Assembly (NCBI GenBank): GCA_018873245.2
Contig: JAEMBT020000008.1
Span: 12,939,172-13,003,171 of the forward strand
Source: Archegozetes longisetosus
Taxonomy: Eukaryota > Arthropoda > Arachnida > Sarcoptiformes > Trhypochthoniidae
Length of the DNA stretch: 64,000 nucleotides
Direction: 5' to 3'
Numbering within the stretch: position 1 is the stretch's first letter; each line of letters starts with the position of its first letter. Under the pieces are notes generated by a model. That model did no database searches. It saw only the letters and a list, made by a program, of their open reading frames with translations, and was not told where the DNA came from. The translations under genes and the position numbers were made by a program. Shown in pieces: positions 1-10,144 of the stretch.

Positions 1-360
1 AAATTTTACTGAAAGATTTTCGTCTTTTAACTATGACGCCCCAAAAGATCCAACATGATGTTTGAATAAAAGTGAAGTTTACCAGTGAATCTCATCAATA
101 CTTTATCTTTTTATTTGGGTCTTTTGGAGCTCCGTATTTAAAAAATTTTTGAAATTTGTTCACATCATAAAATTTTATTCTTTAGATCAATAAATTTCAT
201 ATTTTGATGATAAAAATTATAAATTATGTTGATATTTTTAGTGAAAAAATTCCTAAAAATCTTCAATGATTCCTTGTAATTGAATTTTGAATTTTTAAGC
301 TTTGAAAATTTCTAGTATATATAGGTTAGAGCTCAAGTTCATAAGCGGAAACTGGCATTA
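1..360. other. no gene seen; probably upstream intron of the FUT8-like gene
   Basis: AT-rich sequence with stops in all frames and no recognisable exon. It lies just upstream of the FUT8-like exons, so it is probably intronic, but the rest of that gene would lie outside the window. Confidence 0.4.
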
Positions 361-495
361 GTTTTAGTTTCTTTATCAGTATGAAAGATATCAGCAAAAT
401 CGGTCGGAGGTGGGGCCGCAGAACTCTCCATTTTTCAATTAAGAGATGAAATGTTTGATAAAGAGATTGATCTAACTATTCAAAGCTATTTTCAG

Positions 496-1491
496 ATGAT
501 ATCGCAAACTATTTACCAAAGACTTTTGGTCAAAAGTTGATTGCATTGCACGCAGACCCAACAGCATTCTGGATCGGACAGTTCGCCAAATATATTTTTA
601 GGCCTAATGAATATATGAAGCAATTAATTAGAAACATCACGACTAAACTTGGATTACCGAAACTTTATGCCAGGTACGTTGCGATATTAATTAAATAATT
701 TGGTTTGTCATTCACTTTTATTTTGGTTTGAAATCTCATTTCGATATAGTATTCAAATAAGAAGAGGTGATAAAGTGGGTACTGAGGCTAAAAGTTATAG
801 TGTTAACGAATATATGTTTTATGTCGATAACTATTTCAATAAGTTAGCACTCAATGGATATTCTGGAGAAAAGTCCGTATTCGTTGCTTCTGATGACGAA
901 AATGTTATGAGAGAACTGAATGATAACTACAAGGATTTCAAGTTCTTTGATAGCAGACAATATTCTGAGAATATTAAAGTGGATAACAATCACTATTCAC
1001 CTCTTAATTTACAGTATACTTTCATTGATATACATTTCCTATCAAAAGTGATTATTTGGTTTGCACAATGTCTTCTAATGTATGACTATTTGAAGTATTG
1101 CGAAAAAGATTTCTGAATTTTAAACTTATTTTTCTGTCAATAGTTATGCCGTTTGTCATATGAGTTAATGCAAACAGTTAGACCGAACTCAGCACTAAAT
1201 TACCAATCATTAGACGTACCCTTCCATATCTGTTACCAACCAGTTTCTGATAGACAATTCAAATATAAACACACAATTAAACTAAATAAAGATAAATTTG
1301 ATATAGAAGTTGGAAATATTGTTCATTTGCGATATGAATGGTGGAAAATGGCTTTAGAGGGCAAGAAAATGGATGGATTCTTCGAGGGCTCTTTAGAGGG
1401 AAATAAAAGCATGAAAAATTTTCGATTCCCTTTATACAAAACAAAAGAAAAGCGTTCTCTTCCGAAAATACTTTTGGATGAAATGACTTGA
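496..1491 (+). CDS. FUT8: alpha-1,6-fucosyltransferase (FUT8-like), 3' part, with an apparent frameshift
   Basis: FUT8 is a Golgi type II enzyme that adds core fucose to N-glycans. Three exons are readable: 496-673 (DDIANYLPK through ALHADPTAFWIGQFAKYI), 750-1079 and 1144-1491, with GT-AG introns of 76 and 64 bp. Exon 2 holds the GDP-fucose-binding signature IQIRRGDKVGTEA and an IDIHFLS block. Exon 3 starts LCRLSYELMQT and continues into a divergent SH3-like C-terminus ending at 1491. Within exon 2 the frame moves by one base near an AAAA run (about 1044-1050): the IDIHFLS block and the following DYLVCTMSSN block are in different frames. This may be an assembly indel or real decay. A candidate upstream exon (about 380-480) has only weak similarity (ELSIFQL compared with the family's ELPIVD), which favours a diverged or decaying copy. 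A likely poly(A) signal lies at 1523-1528. Confidence 0.82.
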
Positions 1492-2496
1492 CATCAAATG
1501 ATTCTTCCTATCATTTCATTGAAATAAATTATTTTATTCAAGAATTTATTAATAAGTTAAATTAAGATATTGAAAAAACGTGAAGTTTATTATGTAACTG
1601 AATCATTGATATTATTAAAGTTCTATTATTTGTCCAAAATGTTGTAACGTATGCAAACGCAATTTAAATACGTTATTGGACCCTAAACTTTTGGTGCACG
1701 AAAATACTTAGTCTAAACAATACTTTCTGAAGCAACTTTACAACAAAATTACTTTCTACTCCTGTAAACATCCAAGTAAACTCACAATCATTGTCAAATA
1801 TATTTTTAAAATAAGCGTAAACTTCGTCCGACTTATAAATCATACAAACTTTCACTCAGTTTTATTTTCAGATAAATTCAACTTAAAACTAAAAAGAGTA
1901 ATATTTTATTTGAAAAACGAATACTTTAATTAATAAATTTTGCAAATTTTATTGAATGAAAACTTTTAATGTGTTTGAAATAAATGACAAAACTTTGATT
2001 TTACATATATTATTTAGAATTTTAAGAGAAGCATGAATTTTAATTTGTGGTCTTTAGGGTCATATTTCAAGTTAGTTCTGATTAGTATATGAATTTGAGA
2101 CTCATTTTATTGGGTAGATTTCAATTTATTTATATCAGTTCAATACAATTTTATTAAAGAATGTGCAAACAGTTATTCCTAATTCACAAAATTGGAATCC
2201 TTTCAAAAGATAATCTATATTTGAGGAAATCTATTTAGACTTCATAAAATCAATGATTTAAATCTGAAACCTATACTCTTCAGTATCTAAAATGTCTATT
2301 TTCTTAATCTGACATCTCATGCTTAAGAGTCACAACAAGGAATACGCGAAAAGTTTGATAACTAGTCATAAAGTTACCTTTAAATCAATAGAAATTTGGT
2401 CAAATATTCAAATGATTCAAATTTAGAAAAAAAGATTAGGAAATGATGAATCAGTGAATAGAACAAAAGATAAATTTTTATCAAATAAGTATTTTA
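1492..2496. other. intergenic, AT-rich, nothing recognised
   Basis: About 1 kb of low-GC sequence between the FUT8-like gene and the mariner. Only short random ORFs are present. The AATAAA just after the stop at 1491 probably serves the upstream gene. Confidence 0.5.
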
Positions 2497-3769
2497 CAGG
2501 TCGGTCGAGTTCAAAGTGAACACCTTTGTAACTTAATCATTTTTTATTTACTAATAATAATCTAGTTACGCTTTTCAATTTGAAATCTTTTATTATTGTA
2601 GATTTGACATCTCTTTGACCATGATTTTAAAGCCTGATTAATCATGTCCTGAAGAATTTGCTTAAATTCTGCTTTTATAGCTTTTTTAAAGTACATTAAT
2701 ACTTCTAACTTTATGATGCTTAAGACGCTCTTTGGGATATTCTTACAAGAAATAGTCACATGGCGCAGTATAGAGACTATTTGGCATCCACTGTTTGGGT
2801 GTTATATATATAACTTTGTTGTCCTGCAGGTACATTGTAATTGTAATTGCAATTATAATTTTTGAGCGATGTGATGGTGCTGTATCTTTATTACATATAT
2901 AGTCACCATCCGGGTATAAAATTTTTACATCTTTGGGTAAGAATATTCTTAAGACTTTTTGATGTAATAATCTGAGTTTATTTCGCCCCAGGTTCGGCAA
3001 ATCTTAGTTGAGTCACTCCTGAAGTCGAAATCCCGGCTCAAACCATGACTCCTTTCGGATGTGACTGCAAAATATAAGGTTCGCGCACACTTCGGGTTTT
3101 CTGGCGGCTAATATACTGAATCCATGTTTTACTATTGCAATTTATGAGATAAACCCCGCCTCATCTATTGTTATTATTTTTCTCCGTCTTTCTCCCCGAA
3201 GTTGGCGGCGCATTGGCAAAGTCCGTTTTCTTCGTCTTTCTATCATATCGAGACTTAAGGGATGACATTTTGCCCTTTTTACAGATTTTAAGTTCAATAT
3301 TTTCTTAATTGTTGTTTTTATTGTTTTTTTGATACATTTAGGCGTTTGGACATTTCAATTTGAGTCAGTGGATTGACAGAAGTGACCATTTTCCTTAGTC
3401 GCGCTATCCTTGATCTTGTGATGAGACTTGAAGGGCCGGGTTTTTTCTTAGTTTTGATGGTTTATTCGATTCGCCTAATGAATTTCCCTTGCCAGTTTTA
3501 GTTTTAGATAAATATCCAATAGACACTTGCACATTTTGTTCTTTAAAGTGCCGTATTATAGTCCTGTAAGGCCATTTAAGTCTTAAATGTTCATTAAATG
3601 CCCCGATAGTTTCTGCACTAAGTTTTTAATTTACCATAATGACCACTCAATAATTAATTATATCAATTAAGGGATGCTAAAGGCTAGATCGATATACTGC
3701 GCACAAACAGATTCTAAGAACCTTAAAGTTTGTGGTCCAAAGCGTTCACTTTGAACTCTGACTGACCTG
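2497..3769 (-). mobile_element. mariner-family DNA transposon, dead copy
   Basis: The ends are inverted repeats of about 32 bp, starting CAGGTCGGTCGAGTTCAAAG on the left, with a matching inverse at 3738-3769. TA dinucleotides flank both ends (2495-2496 and 3770-3771). The length of 1.27 kb is typical of mariner. On the minus strand the transposase C-terminal half is visible: DTAPSHRSK for the second catalytic Asp, TAPCDYFL for the mariner block, and a tail ending QIEKRN around 2566. The usual SPDLAP motif reads SLYTAP, so the third catalytic Asp is lost, and the frame is interrupted by stops and shifts. The N-terminal region (3000-3650) is badly degraded. Confidence 0.85.
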
Positions 3770-3773
3770 TATA

Positions 3774-5647
3774 TTATAGTTTGTATTTGACATTCACGTA
3801 AAGTCTATTTTGAGAAAAAGTTGGTGACATATCGAGATAATCTGTCTCTGGATTCGGGATACGCAAATAAGCATGACTGAACTGCACGGGTTCCTCAACA
3901 TTAACAGGCATTTGAATATAATCTTGTTCTTCAGCATAACAAGGATCTGTGTAGCGAACCTCTTGTTCTTCTTCAATCACATCATATGTGTCGTATATAT
4001 CATCCTTGCATCTCAAATCCGACAGAACATTAATGTCATCGTACACTTCGACTCCACCACTTTCCGGTCTTTGGTTTACGATCTGTTTGTTCATTTTAGC
4101 TTTAATGCGTTTTATGTAGACGTAAAGTGAAACTACTGCCAGTATAATGGCAATACTAAGCGTACCGCCAAGTATTCCAATGACCGTTAATGAGAAAAAC
4201 TTTGCACTCTCATTCGAATCTGTAAAAAATTTAGTTCACAAGATTATAAAAGTTCTTATTCCTAATAAATTAATTAAATCCATGAAAAGATCATGAATGC
4301 AAGCAAGGAAACTAATTAATTTTCTTAATAAAAGTTTCTGATGTCTATTTATATAATCACTTATTTCTTACCGTAACAATGAGGTTCAGTATTACTCCAC
4401 GAACCATCCTTCAAACAAGTTCTACTCTCTTTTCCAATTAGACTAACGTTATTATTTGCACATCCGTAATGTACATGTGTTTCTTCGTATGCATAATATT
4501 CAGTATCATTAAGGAAATAAAGTCCATGTAACGAACTTATAACAATTTGATCAGAATTAGGACCAGTTAAACGTTTATCGAATGGGCACGGATTGCGTGG
4601 AATGCATACGGGATAAGATCCGTTCCATTTCATATCTGCCACACATTTTAAGTCATGAATTGAAGTTTCGGGAATGATATGATTGTGCTTAGAGACTTGA
4701 AGCCATGTCTTTTCACTTTTGCAATTGATAGCATAGCTTTTGTATTGTTGGATGGATTTTGAGACTTGGCTTACAGAAATTTCAGGTTCACCACAAAGTG
4801 GTTCTTCTGAAGTCCCATAGGATTTGCCAAAGGATACAACAATCAAATCATGAGGCAGATCTACTGAAGATTGTGTTTCCATAATCATATAATCGCCTGG
4901 ATTTTCCACATCTCTCTTATAAGCATCGAATGAAATGCTGTCACACGCGAAGTAATTTCTAATTCTTCTATTTCCTTTCGATTCTTCATGGATTTGATTA
5001 TCTAAAACACATTCTCTCTCAGGACTTAAATAAACACTGACATTAAATGTGAAGTTTTGCTTTTGTTCTGCTGTTAAATAGATATAATTAATTAAATTAA
5101 AACTGGTTTGCACGAAAAGCTTATGGAATGAAGACGTGAACTTAAAAGTCCACCTGTATCTTTTACTGTCGGAGATGCGAAGTCTCGCTTTACTGAACCG
5201 ATTAGAAGCGAAAGCATTTGCCCAATCGGAGTCAATTAGAGTCATGTTCAAGTGTTCAAACATTAATTTTGGCTCATCAGGCGATGATATGTCTTCTACT
5301 CTTACGTCTTTCGTTACGATTCCATCAACAGAATCACCTGAAATAATTTGATTGTTTTTTACCTTAATTTGATAAGAACTGTAATTCAATTTAAAGTACA
5401 GACCACATCGCGGCCGTTTACCCTTCCAGCGGCCTTTTTCACACATAAGAATCTGTGGAAACCACCAGTGATCCTTGCATTTATAAGTCACTTTTTCTCC
5501 TTCTGAATATTCTAATGTTTTATCGGAATCGAGTTCTGCTTTATAAGGCTTTCCAGGGTATCCACATTTACCATCCACATGACTGATGGAAAAACATACT
5601 AAATCAGTCAAAATACAAGTTAAGCACCAAATTTCTATCGCTTTCAT
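3774..5647 (-). CDS. type I membrane receptor with sushi (CCP) domains and a tyrosine-rich tail
   Basis: Two exons, 5647-4372 and 4219-3774, joined across a 152-bp intron (donor GTAAGA, acceptor TTTTTTACAG), give about 573 residues. A signal peptide covers residues 1-25. CCP 1 is at about 27-82. A 200-residue beta-rich, N-glycosylation-rich region that I cannot name follows. CCP-like modules 2 and 3 lie at about 285-425, ending in ...TEPHCYG. Exon 2 supplies a membrane helix at about 433-455, a basic stop-transfer segment (YIKRIKAK) and a tail of about 115 residues with ten tyrosines. These include two YxxM motifs (YIQM, YLDM) and one YxN motif (YVNV), motifs that in other receptors bind PI3-kinase p85 and Grb2 SH2 domains. 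The stop codon sits within a few bases of the mariner end, so that insertion may have altered the 3' UTR. Receptor function is inferred from architecture; no orthologue is recognised. Confidence 0.8.
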
Positions 5648-6039
5648 TGTGATTGTTCAAACACATAAGTTGTATCAAGTGTTTAATTTTTTATACAAAA
5701 GTAAAAAGGATATTAAATAGCGGAAAAAGGAATCCATGTCCCTGTATTAATTGTAAATCGCCTTGTAGTATTATCCACTTTTTTATTTCAATATTTATCA
5801 AACAATAACTTCAATCAATAATTTATAACTTACCTATTTGTTAGTTATTCATAAGAATGAATCTTATGCTCGGATATAATAAATATTGTTTTACATAAAT
5901 GTATTATTTCTAGCTTGAATTGCTTTTTTATAAATTGACTGTAGATTCAACGAAAGTTCATATTTAAGCTAAAATAAGTTACCTTTTAACCAGTAGTTCT
6001 TTGTATGTAGTGCTTTAAGTCAAATATCGGGCTTCATTA
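5648..6039. other. intergenic; probable promoter side of the sushi receptor gene
   Basis: About 390 bp of AT-rich DNA upstream of the receptor start codon at 5647. No defined promoter element could be picked with confidence. Confidence 0.4.
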
Positions 6040-6041
6040 TA

Positions 6042-6988
6042 CAGATAACCGCAAGTATAATTAGGAGTCTTTGAACGATTGTATCTCTGAGCCTGGTGAT
6101 CCTATTTTGGTGCGGTTTTTTAAATGTACAAAAACTCCCCGGAATTGTCATATTAAAATTTCACAGAAAAATTTAAACAAACAAAAAAGTTATTAATAAA
6201 AAACTCAAAATTTACATTGAAAGTGATTGATTAAAAAAGCTTTCATGTCATGTACATTGTGTGTGACCCCCGAAAGCACTGTTTCATCATTAGTAAACAA
6301 ACGTTTATTTGTTTTCAATTAAAATTTTCGACAAATTATTTAATTTTACTTAAAATTAAGTGTTTTAAAATGCCGGGACCTCTGACTAAAGAGGAAAGAG
6401 AACTGAAATTTCGTCGATTCATTCAAATGAAATGGTCGAGATGTAAGTCTCAGGTGATTATCGACGAATTAGGTGAGTAAACTAATTCAAATTTATTATA
6501 ATTTAATTTTAATAATACGTTATTTCAGGCATCAATAAGAATACTTACACGGAATGGAATCGAATTGATGAGGAAAACACGCTTAAGTATTCTTATTGAT
6601 GCCTGAAATAACGTATTATTAAAATTAAATTATAATAAATTTGAATTAGTTTACTCACCTAATTCGTCGATAATCACCTACATCTCGACCATTTCATTTG
6701 AATGAATCGACGAAATTTCAGTCCTCAGTCAGATTAAAACTTAATTTTAAGTAAAATTAAATAATTTGTCGAAAATTTTAATTGAAAAATAAACGTTTGT
6801 TTGATTGCTTTCAATGTCATGACATGCATCAATCACTTTCAATGTAAAGGTTTTTATTAATAACTTTTGTTTGTTTAAATTTTTCTGTGAAAATTTAATT
6901 GACCCGGGAACATTTCGCACCAAAATAGGATCACCAGGCTCAGAGATACAATCGTTCAAAGACTCCTAATTATACTTGCGGTTATCTG
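6042..6988. mobile_element. palindromic Tc1/mariner derivative (two inverted 5' ends)
   Basis: A 947-bp hairpin with ends CAGATAACCGCAAG and its inverse, flanked by TA (6040-6041 and 6989-6990). The arms are about 510 and 408 bp around a centre near 6550-6580. Each arm holds the start of a transposase gene. In the left arm an ATG at 6370 opens a peptide starting MPGPLTKEERELKFRRF with a typical N-terminal helix-turn-helix pattern, followed by GTGAGT as a possible intron donor. The right arm carries the same segment inverted with a small deletion. The catalytic region is absent, so the copy is non-autonomous. Confidence 0.85.
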
Positions 6989-7046
6989 TAGGTCAAGTAA
7001 TGAGTTTGGCTACTGAATTTTTTGTAGGCTTCATTAATATCTTTAC

Positions 7047-9475
7047 GCAGTGTCTCTTTCGACTCTATTTGGAGTCAAAAGAGCTATATATGGCTCTTTT
7101 GACTCCAAATAAAGTCAAAAGAGTTGTATATGTCTCTCTTTTAACTCCATTATTATGAAATGATAAAAAATGCTCTAAATTTAAATACAAAATATTTTTA
7201 ATGAAAAAAAATGAAATAAATTAATATAATCAAAATGTTTTGATGATTGAAATATGAAAACTTAAATTCGGATCAAATAGATTTTTTCTCTATACCATAA
7301 ATTTAAAATTATAAAGCTCGAATTGAAATAAAATTAGTAAAATTATAGTTTAAAGATGCAGAATAAATACAGAAATTATAGAAAAAAATTAGTCAAACTA
7401 CGCTTTATGGCCAGGCTCTGAACAGGAGGTCATAGAAACTCAACTAAAGATATCATTGTATTCAGCTCATCGACTTCTATAAGGAGGAGGAGTCAAAAGT
7501 AAGTCACGCCCACTTTTCTTAACCACGCCCCTGGGGTCTTAAACCTTGGTTTTTCGAGAAATTTTTTCAGTTTAAACTGAATTTAGTTCCCTCTAATGGT
7601 ATTTAGCCCTCTCACCATGTTTGTCTAACAACAGCTAAAGCAAGAGGCTATCAATATGACACTTTTATTGATAAATGGGACTCAATAAGGGCAGATACTT
7701 TTGATGATCGATTCTAATAGTACTCAGTGTGCAGAGTCAAATAATATATCACATGACATGTTTTATCCATAGATTACGTCAAAATATTGATTTGATCCGA
7801 ATCTGGCTACCTCTGATTAACTCTAGACGGGAGTGGCTGAACCCGCCAAGTTATATATCATTGTACTCAGGATATAGAACTTAACATTTTGATACCTCGC
7901 TTGATCAAGTATTACAAATATTTCTCGATATACCCATCTTTATTTGGTTTAGTATCTCGTAATGGATAAACCTGGATTTCTCGAGTCGTAACCAAAAAAC
8001 CTGATTTAAACTAAGGGAGAATAAGTCAGGTCGCGACGCGACCTAACTTATTCTGCCTTAGTTTTAATCAGATTTTTTTGGTTACGACTCGAGAAATCCA
8101 GGTTTGCGTTGAAAAAAACCAGATTTTTGGAAAATGTTTTAAAACGTTCTAATATGTTTTAAAGTATTAACTCTATTGACTTAAATATAAGCTAATTAAT
8201 TTTTATTTCTTGAAAGAAAGAATATGAAATTCAGAGCTCCAAATTCATCAGAAAGAATTTGTTTTTTATCCATCGGATATAATTTGCATGTTTTTATTAA
8301 ATGTGATTTAATCCTATTTGTGGCGTTTGACAATAATCTTAAACAAAATGTACATTTAACTCTTATTATCGACAAATTCAACATAGTTTTTAGCTTTAGA
8401 TGTCGGCCGACCTCTTTTAACCCTTCGTCACAACTGTGGGGTAAAATGTTCCCAAGTTTGACTTTAAAAATCTCGCTAAAATCACCGACCTGACTTATTC
8501 TCCCTTAGTTTAAATCAGGTTTTTTGGTTACGACTCGAGAAATCCAGGTTTATCCATTACGAGATACTAAACCAAATAAAGATGGGTATATCGAGAAATA
8601 TTTGTAATACTTGATCAAGCGAGGTATCAAAATGTTAAGTTCTATATCCTGAGTACAATGATATATAACTTGGCGGGTTCAGCCACTCCCGTCTAGAGTT
8701 AATCAGAGGTAGCCAGATTCGGATCAAATCAATATTTTGACGTAATCTATGGATAAAACATGTCATGTGATATATTATTTGACTCTGCACACTGAGTACT
8801 ATTAGAATCGATCATCAAAAGTATCTGCCCTTATTGAGTCCCATTTATCAATAAAAGTGTCATATTGATAGCCTCTTGCTTTAGCTGTTGTTAGACAAAC
8901 ATGGTGAGAGGGCTAAATACCATTAGAGGGAACTAAATTCAGTTTAAACTGAAAAAATTTCTCGAAAAACCAAGGTTTAAGACCCCAGGGGCGTGGTTAA
9001 GAAAAGTGGGCGTGACTTACTTTTGACTCCTCCTCCTTATAGAAGTCGATGAGCTGAATACAATGATATCTTTAGTTGAGTTTCTATGACCTCCTGTTCA
9101 GAGCCTGGCCATAAAGCGTAGTTTGACTAATTTTTTTCTATAATTTCTGTATTTATTCTGCATCTTTAAACTATAATTTTACTAATTTTATTTCAATTCG
9201 AGCTTTATAATTTTAAATTTATGGTATAGAGAAAAAATCTATTTGATCCGAATTTAAGTTTTCATATTTCAATCATCAAAACATTTTGATTATATTAATT
9301 TATTTCATTTTTTTTCATTAAAAATATTTTGTATTTAAATTTAGAGCATTTTTTTATCATTTCATAATAATGGAGTTAAAAGAGAGACATATACAACTCT
9401 TTTGACTTTATTTGGAGTCAAAAGAGCCATATATAGCTCTTTTGACTCCAAATAGAGTCAAAAGAGAACTGGCCA
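7047..9475. mobile_element. large foldback element, ~0.95-kb inverted arms, 10-bp target duplication
   Basis: Arms at 7047-8030 and about 8497-9475 are near-perfect inverted copies. The direct repeat ATATCTTTAC flanks the element on both sides (7037-7046 and 9476-9485). The outer part of each arm has short internal repeats of TTTGACTCC / GGAGTCAAA. A further inverted copy of the inner arm end occurs in the loop (about 8031-8105). Long terminal inverted repeats with a 9-10 bp target duplication suit MULE-like or foldback elements better than Tc1/mariner. No complete transposase is present. The high identity of the arms suggests recent insertion or gene conversion. Confidence 0.85.
8196..8384 (-). 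pseudogene. BED-type zinc-finger fragment in the loop of the foldback element
   Basis: A 62-residue ORF on the minus strand contains KCTFCLRLL, then NRIKSHLIKTC. The C-x2-C ... H-x4-C pattern with a RIKSHL-like helix resembles the BED finger of hAT-class transposases and their domesticated relatives. The reading frame is open further upstream to about 8490 with no clear domain. It is probably a captured or leftover transposase N-terminus; the finger assignment is by pattern only. Confidence 0.45.
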
Positions 9476-9485
9476 TATCTTTACA

Positions 9486-10136
9486 TTCACTATACAAAAC
9501 CTTTCCTAAAGTCCTGAACTCTCTTAAACCTCTAAATAAGTGCGAGTACTGCCTCATACTTTATTATTAATTCAATTATTTCATCTATATTTATGCTTAC
9601 TTAACTCGATTCGAAAAAATTTCTGTTCTTAAATCTAATCGAGATCTTACGAGGGAGGTTTAGGACTATGTGAAGCTTTGACTGCAAGAAGAGCCTTTTC
9701 TCTACTTTCAAATATGAAAAGGGCTTCTTATTAGTGATAAACCCAAACCAAAAATTCAAATTCCGTATTAAGTTTTAGTCATTTAGCTTCATTGACTAAT
9801 CGAACATTTTTTAATCTGAGTCTTGCTTTTGTTACTAAGACATAAAAACATACATCAAGACATACATTCATACAAGTTTTGATCCAGTTAATTTTTGAAC
9901 TTTTAACTAATGATAAAACAATATAGGGATAAGACTTTAGTAAGTTTTATCGCGAAATGTTTTAATTGTATAAAAACAAAAATGATGTAACTTATAAATG
10001 ATTTACATACTATAAAAATGATTATTAGTGCAAACTTACATTTATATCGAACTCTACTGAAATCAAGCTATAAAGATATCAAAATTTGAATTAGTTTTCA
10101 ATCCTTAATAGTCTCATCTCTCTTTCAATTTAAAAG
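9486..10136. other. spacer between two foldback elements, nothing recognised
   Basis: About 650 bp of AT-rich sequence with no coding signal, bounded by the target duplications of the two neighbouring foldback elements. Confidence 0.5.
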
Positions 10137-10144
10137 TAATCTTC

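Noticed and set aside
8224-8493. 89-residue plus-strand ORF in the foldback loop as a gene
   Set aside because: It is antisense to the BED-finger-like frame, which has a recognisable pattern; the plus-strand frame has none.
7047-9475. Long inverted repeats as ends of a Polinton-type element
   Set aside because: The arms are only about 470 bp apart and enclose no polymerase, integrase or capsid gene. The 10-bp target duplication also does not fit the 6-bp duplication of that group.
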